A stretch of 64,000 nucleotides of DNA from Corbicula japonica (taxonomy: Eukaryota; Mollusca; Bivalvia; Venerida; Cyrenidae). This document shows, one piece after another, positions 45,826-58,139 of the stretch (within the stretch, counting starts at the first letter, position 1; each line of letters opens with the position of its first letter). Both the position numbers and the translations under genes were made by a program. Below the pieces are notes generated by a model. That model was not told the origin of the DNA and did not search any database. It was given only the letters and a program-made list of their open reading frames with translations. The stretch is from contig JAZAYU010000221.1 in NCBI GenBank assembly GCA_038501625.1, forward strand, positions 620,001 through 684,000, in the 5' to 3' direction.

Positions 45826-46269
45826 AAAATATCTTGTGGATTTTAATAAAATTTCAATAACATTAAGAAGATTCAACTCCTATGGGTCTGTCCTTATGGC
45901 ACGATGTTAGATAATTTATCTGACAATTATTATTGAAAGCCTTGTGTTTAAGATAAGACATAGGAATTGAAATAAGATTTACATTAAGTGATCTGTTTTT
46001 CTATATCCTGCCGCTAAGGTTGGTGTCTGAACTCCGAAATGTGTTAAACAACTAACCTGTCACCAAATCTTTTAATTATATCACCACATTCCATCGCTAA
46101 GGCTGGTTGCCTGATTCATATATTTAGGGAATATTCATTCACATTTTTAGAAATGTTTTAAACTACTTACATGTCCACAAAACTAATAACCCTTCGACGG
46201 ATTTTAAAGCCATGTATATATCTAAGAAATCAAGATAATTGTTTTGAATGGGGAAATCTTTTCTTAAAA

Positions 46270-46760
46270 GAACATAGAAGCTCGATTTGTTTCTTTTATC
46301 CCTGTCATCGTGTTCTTGCTGATTTTACTCCAGGAGCTCTGGTCTCGGTACGATCATTGAGAGCCCGCCCTTTGGCTTTGCAATGCTATTAGATTCTTAT
46401 GTTTTATATGTTTGTGTGCTTTTGCATGCAACATTGTTGAGCCGATAAGTGGGTTGGAGTTGTTTCACCAAGACAGCTTGTACTTGTTTTGTGATATGAG
46501 AACCTGTTGCGGCACGTGTGAGGTTGGTGCACCCTAGAACCTGGTTAAAACCCCCAGTGTCAATTTGATTTACCACTGACCGTTCCAAGGCGGTTACCCC
46601 TTGGGTTCTCATTTTTTGTTCATTGTTAGTGGTGCCTTTTTTTAAACTGATCATTTCATTAACCATGCTCTCGCCCTCTCTTCTTCTTGGCTGTGTGGGG
46701 AGGCTGTTTTCTTCTGAATGTGGCGATTCCTGATACGCATTTTTCACCTTTTTTGAATTC
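46270..46760 (+). repeat. Repeat family A copy 9 (most complete)
   Basis: It runs from TATCCCTGTCATCGTGTTCT through GGAGCTCTGGTCTCGG, GCATGCAACATTGTTGAGCC, GTGTGAGGTTGGTGCACCC, CGTTCCAAGGCGGTTACCCC to a GTGGCGATTCCTGATACGCA end. It is the best reference for the family. No frame of a known transposon protein, no clear A/B boxes and no clean inverted ends were seen. Confidence 0.8.
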
Positions 46761-46769
46761 TTGCAATAA

Positions 46770-47945
46770 TGTCAGTAAAACCTGTTATTTCTGCGTCTTA
46801 TCATTTAGGGCAAAACTATCCTTCAGTCTAAGGACTATCGGAACGGTAAAAATCTAAACTGAATGTTCAATTTTCACATTCATATGCACAGCATTGACTG
46901 GAATAGGTCCAGATTTTTACTGTTAACTAGTGTAGTGGCTTTGTGCATTGGCTTTGTGGCATTAGTAAAACACAAGCATAGTTTATAAAAGCCTTCAAGA
47001 GTTTCGAATTCGTTCTGTTCTGTGACCTTAAAAGGTCCATTTTCATACATTTAACTACTTTTGTTGTTAATATTATTTGTCTATAGCCTTTATTCGCGCA
47101 CCGAGGTATCACCGAGGTATCACGGAACGTAAAAAAAAACACTGTGACGCCAACCATGTACATGAACATCACCGTGATGTCGGCGGTTTATTAAGAACCA
47201 ATTAGTAGACATTCCTTAGAAAACATATACCTTGAATAAATAGTGCATTTTTCAACTATTTCTATTATATCGATAGTAATAGAAGTCTATGAGAAATATT
47301 TTAAAAGTAAACGTTTGAAACCAAACCAACTGTGAAAATACTGGTGTATTGTAAAAGCGTATTTGTTCGGTTTTCTTACAAAACAAATTGTTCTTATATG
47401 ATATTTATATGATATTTATGAAACTTAAAACCTATATTTTAGGCGTATTTTCTAAAGATTTGATCGGTTGCGCTTTTTAATTTGCTGCCATTGAATGAAC
47501 ATCACTGACTCAAACACGTACTTTACTAACACTTTATATGAGCATTGTAGAGTGATATATTATCAAGTTCTTATTTTTCTGTAATCAAATCTAGTCTTTA
47601 TTGAAATTTGTAAATGCGTTTATGAACATTATGTTATGTTTTATTTAGTGCTGCGGCGTGTATCCAAGTACTCGGATATTCACGAATCATATAAGAAAAT
47701 CGGGTACAAATATTCGCCATTGCAAATATCGTTGAATTGCGATCTTTTATTTAAAGGTTTGTTCAAGCAATTATTTAAGAATTATAAACAAAAATAATTT
47801 ATAAAGTGATTTTAAACACTGTCTTTCAAAGGACATAACCTTTGCTTTAATAATCTGCCTCAGAAATGAATGGAAATACTTTTGTATTTAAATAAAAGAT
47901 GAAGAAAAGGTGAATGGTGTCGCATAAACCGGTAGCCAAACTTGT
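46770..47945. other. No gene seen
   Basis: AT-rich sequence upstream of gene 1. No exon supported. Confidence 0.4.
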
Positions 47946-47949
47946 CAGA

Positions 47950-50900
47950 TTACATAATAGACGACACGGAATCAGTGACATTTTGAAATGGGGGGGATCG
48001 GTTTGAAACTTGAATGATTTAAGATCTAGTCGCTACTTTTTTTTAATTTAATTTAAAAGTTTTAATTGACTTTAAATTGTTAACATGTTTACTTTTCAGT
48101 TAGAAAAAAAATCAAATTTCAGTTTAGAATAATGCCGATACAATGTCAGTTAATGACAACATTTTTGACGGGTGGTTTAACCAGAGGTTCACTTTGTAAA
48201 TTATTTTCTAAGTATATTATGGCATAAACGTTACACATAAATTCCGCGCAGCAGTACTTGTTGCAGGAAAATATGGTTGAAAGAGATCATTCTATCCAAC
48301 AAATTTGTATTTCAGATAGTCGATTTACAGAGATGCTCGTGTGATAAATCTGACATCATCAACATGCCATTGTAAAGAACTAGTTGGTCTGAGTATTTCT
48401 TTGCATTTGCCCTTGATATAAATAATGTGAATTCAAATAGAGTCACATCGGTTGTGTAAAGGAAAACAGTATTATATGTTCCAATCTGAATGGTTTCCTT
48501 CATAAACTTTGAACACTTTAGTACATGGGCGTTACTTTTTTGTCACATAACAACAAATTTGAGAAAAGACTATCTCGGGTGTGTTGATTCTACACTCAAC
48601 TTAAGTTCTAATTGTTCATCAGTTGTATTTGTTTACAATGTATGCTAGTTTCGTTTCTTCCCTTCGCCGAGAGTGGTTGTGGAAAGAACTGTTATGTCTT
48701 GAAATCAATTCTCTAATGTCTTTTTAATCTTTATTGATTGTTTTCTTAAATTAATGAAATACCGTTTACTTACACCGCAGGGTCAAAATTAGAACAGTCT
48801 TTAACTGAAAGGGGGGTAATTTTAAAATTGAATACTTTGAAGGAGATTTATTTAAACAAACGTGCTGTTGATTAATAAGATTTTATATTTTTCCTACTAA
48901 TGAGGGGTCCTATTAAAACAAAACAGAAATTAAGAGCTTATTTCTGTTTGCTTGACCTTTTATGCAAGAAATGCATTTTTAGCAACATTAAGGATAACTC
49001 TCGCCAAACTTTTCCAAAGTCAATTGTTACAAGATTAAAGCTCAAGTTAAAGACTGTTGTTCGCATATGATCATAAATAAAGAGTGAATACGATGTCTTT
49101 CTGTTAAAAAATACGGAAAAAAGTGACCAATAAGAACAATGAGTGCTTTCATAAAGTTAATATGTAATGCTTAACCCATGTGCGTTTTGCGATATATATA
49201 GTTTAAATGAATGCTCTCCCGTAGTATAGTATTGTCACTTAAATCTAAATCTTCTAAAAGTTGTTTTAGTTTATAAATAGCTTAATCATAATTATCGTCT
49301 CTGAATCCTGTGATCATAACACTGAAACAAGAGACAAGTCTCAAAACTTAAGCATTCTCAAACATCCGATTGCTTGAAATCTTGAGATTTGAGCCTGGTC
49401 TTCAATTTTAGTGTTGTCACCTTGAGATCAGAATCCCTTATTTTTCAGTTCTTTAGTTAAGGTTTCTACCTTCATAAAATGGATTAGGAGCTCTTTTCTG
49501 AACATTTTAATAGCTAGTTTATTCTGTATATATTTTTTTCAAACCTAGCTCCATAGGCGCTTCACTATAAAGAATAGCCCTTATTAAAATTTTGAATTGG
49601 GAATAGATTCTGAACTAATTTTATTTCAAATTGAAAAGTGAATACATGAATATGCAGATTAGTTGTAGCAATAGTCGTATTACTTATGGTAAAATCATAT
49701 TCTGACTATTTTAAATATGCAAACAATATCGACACGAATACGTCAGTGTATTGTGTTACGCGCAGAAAGTAACAACTAGACAAAGTATAACAAACTACAA
49801 CAGTGGATAGCAAGAGAAAGAAAGAGCAGGGCCTGTCATGTTGTCTGTGTTCTATGTTGTCACTAGCAGATATATATTTCAATAATAAAAATGATGAGAC
49901 TTGATTAAGGTTTTCATGAATCGTGCATAAAAAATTGTCTATCGACCGGAAAAATTAAGAAAAAAATACGCAATACCGAAAAAGAAGAAAATGTCTGAAA
50001 AAACAAAAAAGAGAAAATAACGATTGTTTTTAAACATTAGATCTGTGATTTGTTAAAGCTTTCAAACAAACAATTTGTTCATCCAATTGTATCCAACTTT
50101 CAAAATTACGATCTAATACAAAAACGTAGATAGACCGGTAGGTCTTACATGAATTCCTCGTAATTAATCTTCCTTGTTACCGAAATTTGCTAACTCTACA
50201 TTTTCAACAATCGGGTGGCACACATATTTGACGTGGTAACTTGAAGCACGGTAAGAGTTTTAAAATATTTAATACTTTTGGTGTTGAAATAAAAAAAAAT
50301 CCGAACACGAATTGCAAGATTTGCTGCAAATTTATTTTGAATAAAAAAACCTTACCGCTTTTTTTATTTTTCAAAAAAATGTTCAATGAAGCTTTATTGT
50401 ATCCAGTGATGCTTTATTTTATTTTAATTGATTTTGTCGTTTTTGATATATCTGGACATTTGGCAACTCGGGAACTTCAAGATGTTGTTATGTAATTGCT
50501 TATTTATCTTTTCTTAATAATAATGAGATATAATTTTGTTTACATTAAATTCTCCAACAGATTATTTGACAGTCAAATTCAGAAGTTTTCGGAATATAAA
50601 AGTATTGGATTGGATATAAAGATGGAAAAACACAATAGTTAAAGTTTACTGATGTAAAGAAATAAGATACAATTACTAAAGTATCATTTTTTGAAAATTA
50701 CCCCCGTTTGAAAATAATAAATAACAAAATGCAAATTTTCATTTCCTGCAACGATATAACTTTTATTTCATATTTCCTTTGATATTATTTGTATATACTG
50801 AACCGACAACTTCAAAGATAAACATATTAATGATCCCATTCCGCCAGGTATTTGCATTCACTGGCATCATAGTAATAGGAGATTTAACTGTTATTTTGTC

Positions 50901-50966
50901 AAGTTTTCATTTTTTAACAGAAATACATGTATTTATAATTCGGTGAAGACGGGAATTGAACAAGTA
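47950..50966. repeat. Distal copy of the duplicated flank (partner of 1-1,066)
   Basis: Longer copy of the sequence at the start of the window, interrupted by about 950 extra bases. The last matched part (TTATAATTCGGTGAAGACGG) is cut at 50,966 by a mariner element. A 76-codon minus-strand open stretch (48,540-48,312) falls in the extra part and is not recognised. Confidence 0.65.
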
Positions 50967-51980
50967 CGAGGGTTGTTCGGACAGTTTTGAGACAGTATGA
51001 TTTTCTCTGTAACTAATTATTGCTGCGCAGAATACTTAATACAAATTATAGCTTAATATGTAATTTATCCGAGTAACGACTTAAAAACGTGGTAACCTTA
51101 CTATTATGCATATAATCGTTTCCATAGCAACAACTGTCCACGCATCCTGGCGCATTGCGTATTTTTGTTTGTTATAATCTTTCTTTCTGAATGAAAAGAG
51201 ACCCTAAAATTGCGCCATTCGTCGCACATGTTTTATGCCGTTACTTCTGACTCCAGTACGTCATTTCAGCAAGTTGTTTAAGCCGTTATCTCAGATCGTT
51301 ATAGTAACACATGCGCGACAAGGCAGCGACTATGGAAACACCGTCAAAAGAAGAACAACGTGTTTTATTATGTTTTGCATTAATCTTGGGAAAACGCCAA
51401 CATAAACCAAGCAACTTCTAGAACAGGCAAACAACGGACGCACTGTTAGTTGGCGATTGATGTTAAGATGGCATAAGGTGTATCGAGATGGCAGAAAGTC
51501 AAAAAAGACAAGGAAAGGAGCGGTCGCCCGTCCGTCATCGACGATAAAATGACAATTGCCAAAAACGCGCATCATTGCGATCGTCGCATAACAGTAAGAG
51601 AAGTTGCAGAAGTTTGCGATGTAGGTACGACCACTGCTCACAAAATTTTAACTGATATACTTTGAATGTCACGGGTTTCGGCTTTGGAAAAGTGTACATT
51701 GTGAAGGTAGATATTTTAAAAGAGTAGAAGTTGACTTTTCTACAGTGACTTTAAACTCTGAAAATAACGACAACGTCGGGCAACGTCGTTGCGTGCGCCG
51801 TGTCACTGGTAGTGTCCATGCCTTACTCTTTGTAGCATTCGTATACACGAAGCTATTGTTGTGAAATTTTGCACTATAACAGATGAGGTATTCAAGTAAT
51901 ACATAGAAAACTTTTGTTAGATTTTATTTTCTCAAACGTTAGATATTGGCCTTGTCTCAAAACTTTCCGAACAACCCTCG
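50967..51980 (+). mobile_element. mariner deletion derivative
   Basis: Twenty-eight-base inverted ends (CGAGGGTTGTTCGGACAG.. and its complement, 27 of 28 matching) are flanked by TA. Inside, 51,525-51,690 reads GRPSVIDDKM, RRITVREVAEVCDVGTTTAH and KILTDIL-stop-MSRVSA, the helix-turn-helix part of a mariner transposase. About 51,690-51,755 resembles its C terminus (HCEGRYFKRVEVDF). The catalytic DDD core is deleted. Confidence 0.88.
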
Positions 51981-51999
51981 TACATGTATTTCACCAACA

Positions 52000-53450
52000 A
52001 ATTATTTGAAAGTCAAAGTTTTATCGATTAGCTACATATTTTTGTTTTGCATGTGTAATAGAGCCCTCTCAAATTGTATGCATACCTGAGATTCCATTAT
52101 CAGAACGAGGCTGAGTGAGCAAACAAACTGACCAGCAATATGGCCACAGCTAGGGGTAGGGCTAGACATTGTTGTATTTCCATGTATATCAGATTATAGA
52201 TTCACTGACAAAATAAGTTTCCATACATTTCCAAAATATCAAAACTTGAGAAACGAATGAAAAGTGAAAATAAGGAGAGATCAGGGTCCATTTTCATGTG
52301 AGATTTATATGCATAATCTATAAGAACATATCAAATAAAAATATAACTGTAATTATTTACCACACTTTAATATAAACTTAATTTAAACTAAATATAATTG
52401 TTTGTTCTTGGTCTGATAATCCATTAATTTATAGTCAAGCAGCTTTTAATACAATATTATAATTTCATGTATGACCTTTACCGTAAATCTTCAACTAAAA
52501 CATTTTTATCCACAACTGCTTTAACAGTTGTAAGTTCAAATCATTGTAGAGATGACAACTTATTTTTTTAAGGACTCCACAAGCATACGAGTTAACTTCT
52601 TGGTTTAAGTACTTTGCCTATTGGCGCAGATGCTATTTTATGACGTATTGCTTTATTTGTCACTCGTCACTCTGGAGTAAAGGCCTTTCAGTCAGCACCA
52701 TCTCACGTATCGGTTTGAACATTTTAGACTTCACTTCTTGTGGATTTGATGTTAATGTAGACTGAGTGGGTACTAACAATAATTTACTGACCGGTTGTTT
52801 GGTGTTTCATATCTTTTCTGCGAGTAATAGCACTCCTTGCACAACTGGATTACCATCAAATTCTTGATTTGAAATTAGAATAACTATGGTACAGACTGTT
52901 TCTTAAAGTAACTTTCTTCCAGGTCAAGTTATATATTGGACCCCTGATGAAAAAGGTTCAATCCATGAGATAAAATCTAAGGGATCAAGATTATCATATT
53001 ATTTGTTTATTGTACTAACTTAGTAAGTGGTCCTTGTAGGAAGTAGTGTTAGAAAATTGAAAGAAACACGTGAACATTTTTGTATAGCCTTAAGTATTGA
53101 AATCAGGTTACAGACGAAAAAGGTTGTGAACTTATATTGTACCAAACATATGAGCTAATAATAAGGATGACTAGGAAAAGGCATTTTCCTGATAAGCTAT
53201 TAATGTAGTTTTCACAAAAATATTTGAAACCTTTGTCTAGAGATTTCTAGCAGATGATCTTGTGGTACTACTTATGTAACTTTTAACAAAAGAAAATGAA
53301 ATATCTGGTATTAATGATAAATTGTGAGATCTATAAGATGTCATAGCTTGGGAATGTAAACAATCAGCTTGCTCACTCAGCCTCATTCTGGAAATCACTT
53401 AATATTCATGAGATAATATTAAGACTGGTCTATTAGCGTCTTCTGTTTAA
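52000..53450. other. No intact gene; possible degraded coding on minus strand
   Basis: Between 52,990 and 52,580 the minus strand reads as long open blocks broken by single stops (for example EFDGNPVVQGVLLLAEK and KSKMFKPIREMVLTERPLLQ). It may be a dead transposon gene; no family recognised. Confidence 0.3.
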
Positions 53451-53459
53451 TTTTGTTTG

Positions 53460-53640
53460 TGCATGTGTTTGCATGCAACATGTCGAGTACATGTATTGGG
53501 TGGACGGGTTGGAGTTAATTCAACAAGCAACTTTAAAATGAATATGGTTAAAACTCCATGTTACGATATGCTTTCCAATGAGGTTACCCCTCCTGCTCAC
53601 TCACTTGTTTGTAAACGGTTTGTGGCGTCTCTATCAATTA
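53460..53640 (+). repeat. Repeat family A copy 10 (partial)
   Basis: TTTGCATGCAACATGTCGAG, GGGTTGGAGTTAATTCAACA and AGGTTACCCCTC blocks. Confidence 0.65.
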
Positions 53641-53989
53641 AACTTTCCCGCTACTTTTACATCGGAAATATCAGTCGCCGCTCCAAGCGTTTGATGTTTT
53701 GGTTGCAAGGCAAGATCTAACTTAAATTGAAATTTGTGGTAAACTGCTTTTATTAGTTTATATGTTTTATTCAATCATTTTGCAATTCATGACTTTACTT
53801 TTTTTTGTACAGAATGTCATAAACTGTATAAGAAAGGAACGACGTACATTAATAGTTGAAATATTGGTTGCAACAGATTGAAAGTTTTACAAAATCATTG
53901 AAAATAAAATGGATTAAAATGCTCTTGGAAACTCGTACATGTACCTTCGTTCTACTTAAATCAATACGGCAAATATTTTTTAGTTTTTA

Positions 53990-54236
53990 ACATGAACTTA
54001 GATGCATTGAAATCATTGCCTAAAATAAAGTATACGCTTCCGTTGTTCTATCAAAACATCATTGAATCTTGGATTGAATTACAGAACATAACAAATTTTG
54101 AAAAACCGAACACATTTATGAATATCAGAAAACAAATAATCTGGGAAAATCGATTTATTAAATTAAATGGACGTGTCTTTATTTTTAAAAGCTGGATAGA
54201 AGCAAATCTTTTTAAGGATACAGTGATATAAATATA
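53990..54236 (+). mobile_element. LINE ORF2 C-terminal fragment (L1/Tx1-like)
   Basis: The 79-codon frame contains LPLFYQNIIESWIELQNI and RKQIIWENRFIKLNGRVFIF-like segments, ending KSWIEANLF. The order Y-x-x-x-I-x-x-W and I-W-x-N-x-x-I matches the connector region of L1/Tx1-type retrotransposons. Only this fragment remains. Confidence 0.6.
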
Positions 54237-54362
54237 TTGTTAAGCTATGTTAGCTTTTGCATTTACAATTCATATATTATTAGTGAAAGAAGAACAGAAC
54301 ATGTTAAAATGATAAATATGTTGAATAAGTATATCATGACATTATGTAAGTATTATGATCGT

Positions 54363-56261
54363 CAGGGGCGTAGCCAGCTTTTTTTCACGTTGTAGGCGCA
54401 TACAAAGGGTTCCTAGTGGCGGTTGCCTCTAGGCAAGGGGGTCTGGGGTGTAAAGCCCACCAAGAAGCAGTAAACAAGCGGAAATTAAATGTAGCAAAAT
54501 GCTAATAAAGCGTGACAACACAGAGAATTGGAACGTAGGCCTGCATTTAGAAGGCAAATAAAAGCCAAAGACATATTTAATTCGACAAAAGCGGCTTGAA
54601 TCCGCTACCATCCCGTTCTTGTTTTTATTGTATTTTTGCGACTTTTGAAAACATAATTTTCTTGTCCAACTTGTAGGCCCGGGCCTACATGGCCTAATAG
54701 ACATGTGTCACGGAGAACGAAGATCGAGGTTTGAGAAAGGAAAACAATTAAAATCGGGGGGTTGTTTCAAACAAATTTGTATCAATCTAAATCAAGGCGA
54801 AGCGAAAAGCAAATTTTTGTTATTTGTGTATTACAATTATTATTCTATAAATTCCTATCTCTCGGAGTATCTTTGGTATTTTCGTTTTCCTAACAAGATT
54901 TAATATTGCTTGATTTGATTTTCTCTTATTAATTATGCCAAAGGCCTTCGCCGTCCTCTCGGTCAATCTTCTGCTGTCCTCCTTTATGATGATAATTCTG
55001 AAAGATTTGCCGCCACTGTATCACTATCGTCACTAGCCGCCTCGTTCACCGGTACATACAGAAAAGTTGCCGGAAGTTGAACCCTGATATACAACCTCTT
55101 TCACCATTGGTGATGTTTCCCGGAGCCTTGGCTGAGGTTTAGCGGTCAATCAGTTCCGCAACTGCCCAATATTGATGTGTCTGTCTGTTCTTTCGCGGTT
55201 CAATTGTTTAAATGGTTGTTTGCCTTGATATCATCAATGACTTCACTCCACGTCGTTGGATGAGCAATGTTCGCCAGAAGCATAGAAATAACTTCTTCGT
55301 CACTTTTATGTACTGCTTTTATTTGTTTTTGGTAGAATTATTGTCTCAACGCATGGAAGTTTCAGAGCAAAGTCACATTCTCAAATTTAACCATGGGACA
55401 TATAAATATCTTTGTGTCATAGACGAGTGAAACACTCGTTTTAAGGATAAATGCAAGTGTTTATTTGATTTGTTTTAAACATTTTTATTGTATTTTTGTA
55501 TTAAAATATAATTAATGTAGATATGTGCATGTACGATCGCACATTGATATATTGTTATCCTGCATTTCTATGCACAATTTAAATTACGCGTTACATCTGT
55601 ACACATAAGACAATAAACGGGTAGTTCTATAAATTTCTGAAGACATTATACGTATATAAAACTACCATATGAAACTATATGTAGACTTTTGCCAATTTCA
55701 CCAATCCAATTTAAATGCGTGGAAATAATAGCATTCTCTAATAATAAGAAATTATTTTCTATGACGCCCAATAGTACAGACCAATGCCTTAAATAGACAA
55801 TGAGCTGCCTTTTCACCTAGAATTTGTTGTTTTTTTTTTAAGACAAAATCATGCAAATGGGCGGCACCAACTTATGACGTCGTTTACATCAGCGCAACTT
55901 AGAAAAAAAACGTTTAAACAGATATATTGCTAGATAGAATAGCTGTAAATCATTCTATTACAGAATTAAAAACTTACAAATGCGTTGATTCTGTATGGCG
56001 ACACCCAAGGCAATGCTATCTCAGACTTTAAGAATTGTTCAAAACAAATAGAACCTTTTTTTCTTAAAATGGAACTTGCGAATCATCCTGGATGTACGGT
56101 ATTTATTTGAGACTTGAAATACCATTCATGTATACCACGAATATCTCGTGTTTTGTACAGCTGTGCAATTTTGAGATTTTCCCTGTATAAACCTCGTTTC
56201 CCGCTATTGGTTCTCGTTGTCCGCTCCCCGTGACACATGTCTAATAGTAGCTACGCCACTG
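54363..56261. mobile_element. DNA transposon with CAG(G/T)GGCGTAGC ends
   Basis: Inverted ends CAGGGGCGTAGCCAGC and CAGTGGCGTAGCTACT are flanked by ATCGT on both sides (54,358-54,362 and 56,262-56,266). The ends look hAT-like but the duplication is 5 bases instead of 8. A GACATGTGTCACGG motif occurs inverted near both ends (54,702 and 56,229). No transposase was recognised in 1.9 kb; a minus-strand open stretch at 55,305-55,205 is unidentified. Confidence 0.65.
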
Positions 56262-56784
56262 ATCGTAAAACAAACATTTACAAGCCAATTATACATAACT
56301 TTGTCAAAAGCTTACACTGTTAACAATACTGAAATTGTAGTCTTTATTTTGTAATGTGCTATCTGTTTTATCATGTTATGAGTGATTGTATTGTCTAGTT
56401 ATATTTTACGAATAAAAAAGAAAAAAAAGAAATATTGGTTGAAACCAGCATCTCTTTTCATAAAAGTTGACAAGATTAAATAAAAGAAAATTGAATAACT
56501 CGAGTGAACTGTTTTGGCGGGAACCCGAAAAAGCATCGTTCCCGTTAAAACAGTTCAACATCTGTGGCGAAAATTTTCATATTCACCTCAAATCCATGGC
56601 TTTAAGGGGTGAATGGATTATATGTTAAAATAACGATTATTAATGGTAGCTCCTATTAATAACAGGAACATGGATAAACATGTATTAATATTATCAATGA
56701 CGCCTTTATTTTATTGATATTTTATATCTTTGTAGAATTTAATATAACCTCTTTTAATGTGTGTGTGTGTGTTTGTTTATTATA

Positions 56785-57026
56785 GTGTCACCCCTATTGA
56801 AAGGGCCAGCCATTTCTGACTTATGAGACACCTTTTCCTATTGCACTTGTACCTCCCGAATCCTATCCTTTTAATGCCAGGCACCAGGCAGGTAGGCATA
56901 CGGTAACCATTCTTTAACTAGCTGGCGGCTCACCAACAGGTCATATCAGAACGAACCCTGGTGGTATTCGAACCTTCGACCTCCCGCTCCCAAGGCGGAT
57001 GCCTTAACCACTAGGCCAGGGAGACT
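56785..57026 (-). mobile_element. tRNA-derived SINE (different family)
   Basis: The minus-strand head (57,025-56,951) reads CCTGGCCTAGTGGTTAAGGC (A box) and GAAGGTTCGAATACCACCAG (B box). A conserved-looking central part with TGGCGGCTCACCAACAGG (plus strand) follows, resembling a SINE core domain. Confidence 0.75.
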
Positions 57027-57324
57027 TTAATGTATACTTGTTTACTTAAAGTGTTTCAATATAATTATTGGACTTTTGTGCGGAACGGCTCCCGCATAGT
57101 TAAATGATTATTTGATCATTTTATAAATTTAAGATTGATCGACTAGTAGTACCTTATTTCTTTTATGTCGTTTAAATGGTACAATTAGATCAATCTGAAC
57201 AAATATCTGATAAAGTCTTCCGTATCGTTTTATTTACTTAAAAGGGTAATCATTGAATCAAATCTTTAATTCGTTATTTGCAGATTACTACGAATTGTCC
57301 TCGGGTAAAAGTATATACAGGCCC

Positions 57325-57425
57325 GGATTCAGACTGGTACATGCTGGGGGGGGGGGGGGGGGCTGATGACGGGTTCGGTGCGGGAGGGGTATCCCCTCCC
57401 GCATTCGATTTTTTTCTGCGGTGTG
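57325..57425. repeat. Poly(G) run and GC palindrome
   Basis: A ~16-base G run is followed by GGGAGGGGTATCCCCTCCC, a perfect palindrome, in otherwise AT-rich DNA. Probably the end of an unidentified element. Confidence 0.6.
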
Positions 57426-57699
57426 CTAAAATGGTGCAATTTTAAGTATACCTGAACTATATCTGTACTTATTCAGTGTGCAATAAATTAACAGTTCTCT
57501 CGTAATATACAAAGACAACATTAAGGTTGCTTAATGATTTTAATGTCATAGAGAGCACAAAGACACTGATGTCTTCCATACCATCGGTGCATGACAAATC
57601 TGTCGACAGTGAGACATCATGTAAATCAAGACTGAAAATAAACAATTATGATTACTAATTTTTGTAGACTTTTATACTAATTGTATTATTAAAACCATT

Positions 57700-57945
57700 T
57701 AATCCATGAATATGGATTTAATCCCATGTGCGACCTGGATCTACACTAGTCGCTTTAAGATTCATAAGGTTATTTCTGACCAAGAAGCGAACAGTGTAGA
57801 TCCAGATCAAACTGCACGGATTTGCAGGTTGTTGTCGATCATGCTGTTGTCGATCATCACCGATATGGCTTTAATCCCACGCGCGACCAGTGTAGATCCA
57901 GATAAGCCTGCACATCCTGCAAATCTGTAGTCTACAAATAGTTTG
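57700..57945. repeat. GTGTAGATCCAGAT repeat (VDPDQTA-type spurious peptide)
   Basis: The block AGTGTAGATCCAGAT with GGTTTAATCCCACGYGCGAC-like sequence occurs twice in direct and once in inverted form. Translation gives S-V-D-P-D-Q-T-A, a peptide I know as a repeat artefact from marine invertebrate gene sets. Not a gene. Confidence 0.6.
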
Positions 57946-58049
57946 TGGATAGTCTATCTTTAGAGGATTGACACAGCTGTGACAGCATCCGGTCAAGCAA
58001 AAATGAAAACATTTTGTCTGACTTGAACAAACACAGTATTAAAATTGAA

Positions 58050-58136
58050 CCATTACCTTCTATCAGTAGTCTGAACTCAGGATGAACATAAATTATCCAA
58101 CTTTTTTCTTCTAAATCCAAATGAATGAAGTGTACT
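58050..58136 (-). CDS. Possible orphan exon with HPEFRL motif
   Basis: Between an acceptor-like CGTCCTCAG and a donor-like GAAG|GTAATG lies an open stretch reading VHFIHLDLEEKSWIIYVHPE then FRLLIE. HPxFRL resembles a segment after Walker B in some AAA+ proteins, but the partner exons are not visible and the length (about 28 codons) is small. Low confidence. Confidence 0.2.
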
Positions 58137-58139
58137 CTG

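Noticed and set aside
57706..57930. 74-codon frame with SVDPDQTA
   Set aside because: It is a known type of spurious peptide from a dispersed repeat; the block is repeated in both orientations nearby.
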